From Geosiphon pyriformis (Eukaryota > Glomeromycota > Glomeromycetes > Archaeosporales > Geosiphonaceae), in NCBI GenBank assembly GCA_016748015.1, contig JAAOMT010000175.1, positions 229,395-293,394 of the forward strand: a DNA stretch of 64,000 nt, written 5' to 3'. The notes under the pieces are model-generated. The model saw only the letters and a program-made list of their open reading frames with translations. It did no database searches and had not been told where the DNA came from. The position numbers and the translations under genes were made by a program. Positions 46,396 through 56,714 of the stretch are shown piece by piece. Numbering within the stretch: the first letter of the stretch is position 1; each line of letters opens with the position of its first letter.

Positions 46396-47531
46396 TTGTC
46401 ACACCAGCACCAAGCACAAGGATCATGTCACCAATAACTGTATTTGGCTTTCTTGCCTGGCTTTCTGTCAAAGATTCTTCTAAGCATGTCATAATAAGGC
46501 CAGCAGATCAGCTTGTCATTGACAATGATTTTTTCTTTATCTGCCTTGACATTATCCAGTGGTTTGCCATTGCTAGTAAAGATGGTATAGGCGAGTTCAG
46601 CAGTTTCTTTTTGTTCTTCTTGTTCTTCTTCTTTCTCACTTTCTTCATCATCTGATTCATCTGATTCATTTTCTTTTGGGCTCTGCTTGGGTACTGGGGG
46701 AGTTGTCTAATGGCAACACCTAACCACAATGGGTTTCTTACCACATCTGATGGTTAGTTCACAGAGTTCATAATCAAGTAAAGCCTTTGCTTTCTTGAGC
46801 CATTTATTGCCAACAATGATAGTGTATTCTTTTGCTTCAGACACTTCCATATCAGTTTCAATGCTAATGCCATTGATGCAGACAGGAATAGTTTTGGTTA
46901 TGCCAAGTCCTTTCTTCTTATTACCATGCACATTGGTCATTGGTCATGTGAATAGTTCATCAATTTTTCTACCAATTGCTTCAAGAAAGTGTTTGGCAAT
47001 AACACTAACAGATGATCCATTGTCTAGAATCAAATTGATGAAGTAGCCAGCCACTTGGGCTTTACAAATTAGAGAAGTGACATTGCTATTGTCAGCAAGT
47101 TCAGCTTGGTGAAGGCGTTTGTTAGTTTTGGGTGTTTTTTTCTTTGGAATTAGGGATTTGTGAAGATCTTTTCTGAATTGTGGATGAGTCATCAATTGGC
47201 CAAAAGTTATATGTGCTGGGGTTTCCATAAGGTCTTTGACAACAGAATAAGGACCGAATTTTTGTACTATTTCTGAGGGTTCCAACTTTGAAGAGTTCTT
47301 AAAAACTTTGGCTTTTGGGGGCTCATTGTTGTCAGCAGTTGATGTAGAAGCTTTATTGGGGTCCAAAACGAAATCAACTTTGGCTTTCTTCTTCTTTCTT
47401 GTGAATTCAGAGAGGTTGATTGCTAGTTTATCCATGTCATGGTCATCATTAGTTAAGTTAAAAGTGTAAAAGGGGTTTTCTTCTGGTTGGCTTGCACTCT
47501 CACTCTTTGGAGGTGCATCTACTAGTTTAAA
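46396..47531 (-). pseudogene. Element B protease, acidic linker and Cys cluster (start of pol)
   Basis: The pol frame opens at the frameshift site and runs with few stops (TGA 46944-46946; TAG near 46705). The protease active site is LILDNGSSVSVIAK (D-N-G in place of D-S/T-G), about 47030-47050, followed by IVGNKWLKKAKALLDYE. A Glu/Asp-rich linker (46600-46700) and a Cys cluster CAWCWCDKPLYS, then CMSC (about 46370-46425), precede RT. No dUTPase motifs here. Confidence 0.8.
47494..47531 (-). promoter_or_regulatory. Candidate -1 ribosomal frameshift signal (gag/pol of element B)
   Basis: Sense strand: the slippery heptamer T TTA AAC, correctly phased to the gag frame (47531-47525), is followed at once by two gag-frame TAG stops (47524-47522; 47521-47519). 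After an 8-nt spacer a hairpin can form: GCACCTC (47516-47510), 8-nt loop, GAGAGTGC with one bulged A (47501-47494). The -1 frame is open from here into protease. Confidence 0.75.
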
Positions 47532-49072
47532 GGCTAATAAACAGTGGCTTCAACTAGGGGATCCTCTCTAAAGAAATTGATGTTGGCATGATTGAATCTT
47601 TGGTTGGGCACATTGTTGTTGTTGATCCTATTGTTCTGAGCATCATTGTTTCTGAGGACTGGTGGAGGCAGTGGAGAATTGTTGCAATCTCTTGAAAAGT
47701 GTCCAGTTAATCCACAGCGATAGCATACAGGTGGGCCACGATTTTGTTGTCTTTGATAAGATGGTTGCTGGAGCTGATTGAAGTGTGGTTCAAATCTGGG
47801 TCTTTGTAGTTGCTAATTTTCTCTGACTGCTTGGGCTAAGAGTTCTAATAACCAGGCAAGATTTGCTGTAAGTCTGTCTATTAACTGTTTATTTGGATCT
47901 TGAGTGTGAGTGGCAAAAGAAGTAGCAGCCATTTGAAGGGCAGGAGCCATGACAGGAACAGGAGCAAAAACTGGTAGTGTGAATCCCAAGTGCATCCTTT
48001 GGTTATCTTCAATTCTTTGTGCTAATTCAATGGCCATATTCATGGTGGGATTATCTTTCAGGGCCAGGAGGGGCCAAAGAGCATATGATAGATCAGTTCT
48101 CAATCCTTTTGTAAAGAAGTGAATTTTCTGCTCTTCTGTCCAATTTCTTCCAGTGTCTACTCATTTGATTAACTTTCTGATTGCTTTGGCGTATTTGGTT
48201 ACAACTTCACCGGGACCTTGGGTTCTTCTTTCCAATTCCATATGCTATTTTGATATTAATATTGGGATTCTGAACTTGTTTTCAAACCAGGTAGTGAAAG
48301 AAGTGTTGATTTCTCCCACATTTGCTGGTGTCCATCTAATGATTCTTTGCTGGGCATTGGCATCTGTTTCTTGTAAGAACCAGGTAGCAGGGGATCCTTG
48401 AAGGTAGCCACTAAAAATTTGGAACTTGTACTCATTGTCATATTGATTGGCTGTAGCAGCTCTTTTAAAGTCATCCAACCATTCAATTGGATCTTGTGCA
48501 TCATCTCTAAATAATGGTATTGGGGTGTTGTTTCTTCGCTCTAGAGCAGTTTGTATATCTTGAAGAGCGGCCAGAATGTTTGTTTGCATGGGGTCATTAG
48601 CCATTGGTTTAGGGATAACTGTTTGTGTAGACGAGTCTGATTTGCTTGATAAAAGATCAAAAACAGAGGCAGTTTGGTAGCTTTCTTCTTCTGTTTCAAA
48701 GGGAGTTTCAGTTGCTTGATGGGCAGCAATCCAAATGTGGATTTGATGATTCAGATATTCGAAATCAGAGGGCTGTTGTTCAAAGATTGCAGAATATAAG
48801 AGCTGATTGATACTGTTGTTTCTTTCTTCAAAGTCATTTTCAAAATAAGCTTGGTCAAAGTAATAGGTTGTATAAGCTGTGTAGGTTTCAGCTGAATGCT
48901 TGTTCAGGAACCAGTTTCAAAAGTCTTGGAATTGTCTACTGGATTGTTTTTCAAGGGGGAAGCAGATCAAGCAGGAGGGCAGAGAATTAAGTTCAATGAA
49001 ACTTTGGTCGTTTCTGTTGTGTGCTACAAAGTGTTTTTCTGATTGCTGTGACAGATATGAGTAATCACCCAT
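47522..49072 (-). pseudogene. Element B gag
   Basis: ATG 49072-49070 starts MGDYSYLSQQ. One frame continues to TAG 47524-47522 just after the slippery site, with about five internal stops (for example near 48921, 48245, 48160, 47813 and 47534). N-terminal domain, then capsid (DPIEWLDDFKRAATAN, WFLQETD, WFENKFR) at 48250-48600, then a zinc knuckle CYRCGLTGHFSRDC (47725-47684). Internal stops at 48245 and 48160 follow Lys codons where Trp, Gln or Arg would be expected. It forms the particle of the element. Confidence 0.85.
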
Positions 49073-49101
49073 ACAATGAGGGAATAAGTGAATTTTGACA
49101 A

Positions 49102-49118
49102 CCTCACAGGGAGCACCA
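49102..49118 (-). other. Primer-binding site of element B
   Basis: Sense TGGTGCTCCCTGTGAGG, six bases after the 5' LTR end. Identical to that of A3. Confidence 0.75.
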
Positions 49119-49124
49119 CTTTTA

Positions 49125-49778
49125 TGTTACAGGTTGGAGTAACAAGTTAACAGATAGCAAGGGAGAACAGTATTGTATGGTGATGGAAATAAACAAAGAA
49201 AAAATTACAATAAGGGAGTGAATTGAATAAGTAAGAATTCAATGTGTGTGATCAGTTTTATAAAAATCACAGTCACTAATCTTTTCTTAAATCTGAAGAT
49301 AGAGGAATAGTCCATGATTGTCAACAAGATAACACCGCTGCTATTATTCTATGCCTCAACTCGGCGATTCTTAGAATCAATAACAGGTATCATTATACTT
49401 TTCAATCGTTTCTTTATTCAATGAATTACAAGAGCAAGCCAATTGCTTCTCAGGCTAATTCTAACAAATACAAATCAAGAAGGAGAAAAGATAAGGTATG
49501 TGAATGCCAACAAGTAGATACTTAAAGGTAAGGAAAGAAGAATAAGCGATTATGAAAGGAAGTAATTAATATTGTTTATTTCATTACTTTGATCATTTTT
49601 TTCTACAGCTAAGGGAATCATCGCTTATATAGCTATCTAAAGTGGTCAATGACCAGGTCAACAATCAGGTCATTGATTAGGTCAACGATCACTATCTAAA
49701 AATAGGGTGGCTAATTATATGACATCAGTGGCTAATACATGTAATAATTAATAAAAACTATGTGTTTTAACCATAACA
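49125..49778 (-). repeat. 5' LTR of element B
   Basis: 654 bp, in sense TGTTATGG...CCTGTAACA. TATA near 49624-49632, upstream GGTCA/TGATCA repeats at 49647-49690, fewer than in the 3' LTR. Confidence 0.93.
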
Positions 49779-49782
49779 ATAC

Positions 49783-51295
49783 TATACATTATAAAAAGGA
49801 AAAAGACAATGGAAATGCTGACGGTTTATCGCGAATAAGACAAATCTAAGAACATTTCAACCCAAAAATATAATAAAACCAAAACAATACCAACGGAAAA
49901 ATACAACAAAAGATGAACATACAAAAATATCAACAATTGCAATATTATCTAAATACTCAACAGTTCAAGGAGAATTTATCTCATATGGAACAAAGAAGTA
50001 TCAAACAACAATCAAAATATTTTATCACTTACCAAAATATACTTTATTGGAAAAATAGAAGAGATCCAGATCAACCAACCAGAGTAATTACAGAGCCAGA
50101 AAAAGAGACAATATTATTCAACATGCACTCAAATCCAACAGCAGAACATTTTCACAAAGAAGCAACCATGGAAAGAACTAGAAAAAAATACTATTGGCCA
50201 TTAATATACCCAGACATCATTTAATATGTGCAAAATTGTGATGCTTGTCAGCGAAGAGGAAGAACAAGATCCAGTGAACCATTAAGACCAATCAAAGTGG
50301 GACAACCATTTGACCACATGAGAATTGATTTAGTCAGATCATTAACAATCACCAGCAGAGGAAACAGATACATAGTGGTAGCTATGGACTATCTTACTAA
50401 ATGGCCAGAAGCGAAAGCAATTCAAAAAGCGGATGCAGAATCTGTTGCCGAATTCATTCATCAGGATTTGATTTGTCGACATGAATGTCCAAAAGAATTA
50501 TTATCAGACCAAGGAACTCATTTTGTGAACAGAACATTAACAGAATTAAGCCAAAGATTCGAAATCAAAAGACCATTATCATCACCATACCATCCACAAA
50601 CCAACGGATTAGTAGAAAGATTCAACAGAACATTGTATGAAACAATAGCTAAACTCAGTCAAAAAAACCAGAATAATTGGGATTTGTTAATATCATCAGT
50701 ACTATTTGCTTATTAGACAATGAAGCAAGATACTATACAAGCAACACCATTTGAATTAGTATATAGTAGAACAGCAACACTACCTGTAGAAATAGAAGTC
50801 AGTACATACCCAACCGTACAAATAACAGAAGAGAATTTCAAAAAAACATTGCTGAGAAGAACATATGACTTAATGGAAACATTGGAAAACAAACAAAGAA
50901 GAGCAGCTGATAATATCCAAAAGTCACAAGAAACACAAAAAGAAAAACATGATAGTCAACTACCAGACAAACCAGTTGAATTCAAGATTGGAGACAAAGT
51001 ACTACTACATTGTACCAAAGTGGAAAAACAATGGAATGGAAAATTTGACTCCAAATGGGATAGACCATTTCACATAGAAGAAATTCTAGAAAATGGAGCT
51101 TACAAATTAAGATTGGATAACAAAATTTTAACCAAAGCAGTACATGGAGATTGACTGAAACCATATCACAATATCACACTACCATCTACCAGTAATATTC
51201 CACAATTAGGAGTACAGAGAATACTAGTCCAACCAGATGAGATTCCATGAGATCTGAAACCAATCATTATTATCGACAACAACATGTTAAATTGA
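49783..51295 (+). pseudogene. A3 integrase (with end of RNase H)
   Basis: Continues the A3 pol frame after element B. Zinc domain HSNPTAEHFHKEAT with NCDACQRRG. The catalytic core is complete: Asp in MRIDLVRSL (about 50327), Asp in LLSDQGTHF (about 50507), Glu in NGLVERFNRTL (about 50615). C-terminal domain VEFKIGDKVLL. Stops: TAA 50222-50224, TAG 50714-50716, TGA 51152-51154 and TGA near 51248. Natural end TGA 51293-51295. It would insert element cDNA into chromosomes. Confidence 0.9.
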
Positions 51296-51319
51296 TTCAT
51301 CAAAAGAATATATAATGAC

Positions 51320-51979
51320 ATGGTAAACACGACAGGAAATATCAGAAAAATGGAAATTACAGACAACATTCACTCACTAGCACAACAACTCTTCCAATTA
51401 ATCCAACACCAGGAAATAGAGATTACAATTAATCAATAAACCATTCAATATCAAGATATTAGAAAGACATTTCAACTCAGAACACAGAAGAAAACAGAAA
51501 ATACTATAGACAAAATCATGGTGAAAGTAAAATTAGCAATAAAAGAATTGACAAAAGAGTCACTATATCAAGAGTTGACTAAAAAAACTTGGAATTGGTG
51601 GATACAACAATTTTCACGAAACTATTGTTACTTTTATTTGGGACAACATGTAAATATCCAGAATCTATATACAGATAAAACAAAGCAATTATTCGACAAA
51701 AGAATACTACAACAATTAGAATATTTTGTGGGAAAGAACAACTTATCCACACAAGCCTAAGCCATATACTAAATATACACCGCATTTCAGGATAAACCAG
51801 AAATATTGCTCAACAGAGCAATGGATATGGTGACCAGTAATCAATTGGAAAAAATCACCAATGCTTAATTTGAAGAATTACAGATCCAAATAACACAAGT
51901 AATTCTCAAAAACAAAATCCAGGAAATACTTCAAGAGAGGAAATTACAGGAGTTAGATTTCGACGGAGCTCAATATTAA
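51320..51979 (+). pseudogene. A3 third ORF, unknown function
   Basis: ATG 51320, 219 codons in the same frame as pol, starting 24 nt after its stop and ending DFDGAQY-TAA 51977-51979, one base from the purine tract. About four internal stops. Shares with A2 the blocks SLAQQLFQLIQ, KKTENTIDKIMVKVKLAI, TWNWWIQQF, NIQNLYTDKTKQLF and FVGKNNL. Predicted mostly helical, basic and Gln-rich. It stands where env lies in other elements, but has no signal peptide or membrane anchor, so it is not an envelope. Function unknown. Confidence 0.7.
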
Positions 51980-51992
51980 AAGGAGGGAATAA
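51978..51992 (+). other. Polypurine tract of A3
   Basis: AAAAGGAGGGAATAA immediately before the 3' LTR, the usual plus-strand primer. A1 and A2 have related A-rich versions. Confidence 0.75.
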
Positions 51993-52822
51993 TGTTACTC
52001 ATAGAAATATAGGAAATATATTAGCATAATTATTAGCCAATCAGAAGTAAGCATAGTAAATATGGAATTCCAGGATTCTTTTCAGGAATTGCAGGATTCC
52101 AGAATTCCAGGATTCCTCTCAAAGAAATCGCAGGATTCCAGAAATTCCAGGATTCCTGTCATGAAAAATCGAGGAATTGAGGAATCCCAATTATGTATAT
52201 ATAGCAGTAGTGTTAGAAGCAGAAGAGACAGAATTGATACCATAGAATCCTTAGCCTAGTAATGCAATCATCGAATAAATAAATTATTTCATATCTCCAT
52301 CCACTTACTCACTATCAACTCTTTATGTTAATAGTAATTGATACTTAACCATGCTAGAACAATAGCTCTTAATTACGGCTATTGACGGAATACTAATCTG
52401 CAAATCGTCTTGGCTTATTTTTTTTCTTTCTTTATTTTCCTTTATTTCTTTTTCTTTATTTTATTTTGATTTGTTGTTGTATACTAATTGATTAAAAGGA
52501 TTAAGTGCTGAGTTATTGACATCAAGAATAGCCTGGTAAAAGACCCAGAAATAAGAGTAAGATTTTATATATTATCAGATATCTTACCAAAAGGGCATGA
52601 CTACCAGACTAAATCTGGTCATTATGCTAAGAAAGAAATTGGGAAAACTCTTGGAAAAATACATCTACTATTAACACTATTGAATCTCTGTTCGTTATAC
52701 AAAGGACTTAACCAAAACCTTCAGATACAAAACCTTCAGATCACTATCAACTGCAATTAGCTTTGAGCACAAAGTTACAGGTTTGTTATTTAATTTAACA
52801 GCAGAAATAATCACCTGTAACA
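51993..52822 (+). repeat. 3' LTR of A3
   Basis: 830 bp, TGTTACTC...CTGTAACA, with the same GGATTCC array (52062-52190) and TATA (52192-52207) as the 5' LTR. Followed by CCGG and LINE-3. Confidence 0.93.
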
Positions 52823-52826
52823 CCGG
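52823..52826. repeat. Target site duplication CCGG, right, of A3
   Basis: Partner of 35516-35519. Confidence 0.85.
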
Positions 52827-55569
52827 GAGCTCTGGCTGGTTTTGCAGAACATGTGGAAGGTGTATAATTCAGTTGGCTGGGATCATCTTGAGAAAAGTTT
52901 GGTCAAAATTAAAATGTGCAACAGATTCATTCAATTTTTTGGTAATATTCATAAGAGTTGTACCAACCAAGTCATGACAGATTTTGGTTTAACAGATGAT
53001 TACTGTGTACATGATGGTTTGGACCAAGGTGAAGTTTTTTCCCCTCTTCTGTGGTGTGTGTTTTATGATCCTCTGTTGTGTAAAGTCAAGCACCAGGAGA
53101 GTGTATGTGGATACAGGATCAATTTTCATTTTATTTCCAAGAGTGGTCATGCTGAATCTTGGGCTGGATTTTCTTTCTTTTTTGCTGTTGGTGCTTTTGT
53201 TAATAATACAATTTGGGTTGGAATGCTACTTAATACATTCTTGATATTGCTAGTGAATTCTTCTGGATCAATAACATTTCTATTAATAATGAAAAGATGG
53301 TGGTTATTTTCATTAATAGTGGGATCAGCAATTCTTCTCTTTTTATCAGTGGCTTTCCTATCACTGTTGTCAAAAAAGAGAAATCTCATTAGTATTTGGG
53401 TATTTTTCTTTCGACTGAGGGTCTTTCAAAGCCTAGTTTGGCTAAGGTGCATTCGGATGTTTGATTTTTCACCAATTTGGTCCTAAGGAAAGCTGTATCA
53501 GATAAGCAGCTTTTATATTTAGTGTTAGTAGTCCTTCACCCTATTGTCAACTACAGAATGCAGTTTAGCTTTGTTCCTATTAGTGTATGTAACAAATGGG
53601 ATGCTCTAATTTGTAAAGACTTGAAGCTTAAGTTTGGTCTACCACTTGACTTTCCTTGTAATATCATTCACCACCTCTCCTTTTATGGTTTGAAATCTTT
53701 TTTGTAAATTCAGTCTAAAAGTAAGGTTGCTTTACTAGTTAGTTTTGTGAACTCTGATGGAATTTTGGGTTGATTATTTTCTTACTAGTCTCATGACCTC
53801 CAAATTTGGTGTTGGCACCCTGTTCATCCATTGGTCTCTTCTGTTTGTACTCATGTCAGTGCTTCTAATAATTTTTTGGCAGGCATGATTCATATTCTTC
53901 TTGATTGTAATTTATCTTTGGATGGTCCTATGGCCAGTTTTTTTTGGTTCCATGATGAAATGCCCATGTCTGCTGTTTTGAGTAAATCAAAGTTTATCAA
54001 GTTTCTTCCTTCTCTTTGGTGGTATAGTATTGCATATGTGAAGCAACTTTGGGATCATCATGGTGTTGTTTTTAATTGATACATCTTTAAGCGGTGGAAA
54101 AAGTTGGACACCTGTGGCCCTGTTCCAGATTGGTTTAAGTTGTCTGCAGCATTTCTCAACAATATAACTTTCTCTTTGACTTGTCCCATGGCTTTGTGTG
54201 ATGCTGGTTCTTTGAGCATTCTTAAATTCAGTGACTTTATGTCTATTTGCAATCATTTTTCACAAGTTGATGCTAGTGTTTTATCTGTGTACACTGATGA
54301 ATCTTTGAAGAACTTTGGCACAGTCAACTGTAGCGCTGGTGCTGCTGCCTTTTTTGAGGACATTGGTTTGGGTTTGGGTGTTGGTGTTGTGAGTTTAATG
54401 TCTTCTACTATGGTGGAATTGCAGGCTATTGCACTGGCTCTGGAGTGTGTTCTTTTGTCTAGTTCTGTTTGCTTATTTTTGGACAGTCAATCTGCTTTGA
54501 ATGCTTGCAAGTCGGAATTGAGTCTAACATGTCCTGACTTTTGTAATCAGTGTTGGATTGAGTGTCAACATATCTTTAATGTTATTTATAATAAGAATTT
54601 AAGAGTCAACTGGCACAAGGTGAAAAGTCACTCTGGTGTTTTGGGCAATGAGTGTGCTGACATGATTGCTGGTACTGCTTCTTTTTTAAGTTGGTGTCTT
54701 CCTCCTCGTGTGGATGAATGTTTTATTGTGGCTGATAGTAATATGATTTCTGGCAACTTTAGACACTTTGTTTGTGATATTTTTCATTCTGTTTGTTATA
54801 CATAATGGGAGGTTGGTTCTGGTTGTAAGTTTTTGGAGAACAGTCTGCTTTCTGAGATTGACTGAATCCACTCTTTATTGGTGTGCATCCTGATTTGCAC
54901 ATGACTACTGGTTTTACCAGCAGGTCCTTAGCCAATGCATGCACTTACTTCATGAAGGCTTTGCATTATTGTTTGTCTGTTGTCGTTCGAAAGCGCCTTT
55001 ATAGTAGACTTTATCCCAGTGTTTTATGTTTATATTGCAGTAAAGTGGAGGTGTCAGATCATGTATTCTTTTGTAGGGTTGACAAGTCTGCCTGCTGTCA
55101 GTTGTTGAACTCCCATGTGGATTCTTGGAAAACACTTTCTAATTCCACTCATGCTTCTTCATGTGTGTTACAGCTGTTGTTGTTTTGTACTTCTGGTTCC
55201 TCTGTGTCTATGGCTCTCTTTAAGGGTTTTGTTTTTGATGGTTGGTTCCAGGAGGCCATTTCCATTTTCTGCAATTCCAAAATGGCTGGTTTGGAGATTG
55301 TTAAGTTTGTGTGCTTTTTTAGTTTGGCTTTTAGAAATAATATATGGTTGGTTCATGCTAAGCACCGTGCATATATGAAAAAACATGGTTTGATTCCTTC
55401 TGATGGCTCAGCTATTATCTCAGTTTTTGGTTTATCTTCGGGGTTTTCTGCTGGTGTGGTAAAAATGCTTGGTGTGGCTGATACTTTTGGTATATATTTT
55501 GGTTTTTACAAATCTTGTTTATTTTTCTCAAGTCTTGGTGGTTCAGTCTCAGTTCATATAGCTGCATAG
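52827..55569 (+). pseudogene. LINE-3 ORF2, C-terminal half: RT, RNase H, Cys/His motif, tail
   Basis: RT: VHDGLDQGEVFSPLLW, then the FVDD box as FVNN (53202-53207). A frame change near 53230-53480 and another near 54850. RNase H (54200-54700) is the best preserved in the window: YTDESL (Asp), VELQAIALAL (Glu), FLDSQSAL (Asp), HKVKSHSGVLGNECAD. The Cys/His motif CLYCSKVEVSDHVFFC (about 55027-55075) resembles the zinc-binding module found after RTs. The conserved tail of about 150 residues ends SVHIAA-TAG at 55567-55569. Confidence 0.88.
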
Positions 55570-55710
55570 TGTTGTTCTGATTGGCTTGAGTGGCTGGTCA
55601 TATATAGAAAATACATGATTTACACTTAATTTAGATTATTTTTTTGATGTATAGTACTAGGCTGTGTTTGGATCTTACTCATTAAATAAAAATAATAATA
55701 ATAATAAATT
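52827..55710 (+). mobile_element. LINE-3, 3' part
   Basis: Resumes LINE-3 ORF2 after A3 and runs to the 3' UTR (55570-55680) and an (AAT)n tail at about 55686-55707. The 3' UTR motif GTTTGGATCTTACTCATTAAA is shared with LINE-0. Confidence 0.92.
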
Positions 55711-56714
55711 TAAAATCAATTTTAATTATTTATAAATACTTATATTTTTTAATTTTATACAAAAAAAATTATCAAAGATTTTTTAAAACAAAAACAATAA
55801 TATTTTAATTTAATTTTAATTGTTATAAATTTTATAATTATTTAATAAATTAAAATTTATTATAATTTTGTTAATTCTATTTTTATAAATATAACCAAAA
55901 AATCAATAAATTTATTATATATTTTAATTAAACTATTTTTTAAATAATACTAACTAATAGAATTATGTTTTATATATATATTAATTAAAATTTTAAGTTT
56001 TTTTTTAAAGTATTTTTTATAATTAAATTAATGTATTTTTAAGAACCAAAAAATTATTATTATTAAAAACATTATATTTACTATATTTTTTAAAAATTTG
56101 ATTCAATAGAATTTTAGATAAATGTTAATTAAAACAATAAAATAGATATTTATTAAAATGTTTTTTTATTTACAAAGTTTATAAATTATAAAAACATATA
56201 TCTTTTTTATTGATTTAAAAATATTTTATTTATTAAATAACAATTTTAGCATATTTAAAAAAACTTTAAAACAAAAAATTATAATAATATTAAAGTTTAT
56301 TAGATATGCTAAAAAAACTGGTTATTTAATAATTTTTAATTATATATTAAGCTTAATTTTTTTATAATATTTAATATATTATTATATATAGCTTAAAAAT
56401 AATATTAATTACATAATTTAAGAATTTTGTTCAAAATTATGTATTTTTTTGTTTAATTTTTATTATTTTGTTTGTTTTTAATAATATTTAAACTATAAAA
56501 ATATAATTTAAAAACATTTTATTAATTAAAATATAAATTATTAAAAAAGACAATTTTTTATTAAATTTATTTACAATATTTATTATTAAATAATATTAAA
56601 TTATTAATTTTATTTTAAAGTTTAAAATTTAAAAAACTATTTAAACTAATTAAAAAAAACTTTATAATTAATATTAAAACTTTTTTTTGTAATATTTTTT
56701 TATTTATTTTATTA
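55711..56714. other. AT-rich spacer, no gene seen
   Basis: About 1 kb of nearly pure A/T with short ORFs only. Possibly saturated element remains; no alignment found by eye. Confidence 0.5.

Larger units (their letters stand above)
42566..49778 (-). mobile_element. Ty3/Gypsy element B, complete with LTRs, nested in A3
   Basis: Minus-strand element of 7213 bp as assembled: 5' LTR 49125-49778, primer-binding site 49102-49118, gag from ATG 49072, a -1 frameshift site at 47531-47525, pol (protease, acidic linker, RT, RNase H, integrase), a third ORF and 3' LTR 42566-43243. It has no dUTPase. A run of about 100 N replaces the integrase core. Only a handful of stops are present, so it is the youngest-looking element in the window, as its nested position also says. 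Confidence 0.95.
35520..52822 (+). mobile_element. Ty3/Gypsy element A3, complete with both LTRs, interrupted by element B
   Basis: LTRs of 829 and 830 bp (35520-36348; 51993-52822), primer-binding site at 36351, gag-pro-Cys-dUTPase-RT-RNase H-integrase, a third ORF, a polypurine tract and a CCGG duplication. Without B it is about 10.1 kb. All gag-pol segments from 36384 onward lie in one frame, and removing B restores the frame into integrase. About a dozen in-frame stops and active-site changes make it dead. Confidence 0.95.

Noticed and set aside
46508-46744. Lys/Met-rich 78-codon ORF in element B
   Set aside because: Out-of-frame shadow of the acidic linker of B pol.
51320-51979. Third ORF as an envelope gene (endogenous retrovirus)
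   Set aside because: No signal peptide, no membrane anchor and no cleavage site; mostly polar and helical.
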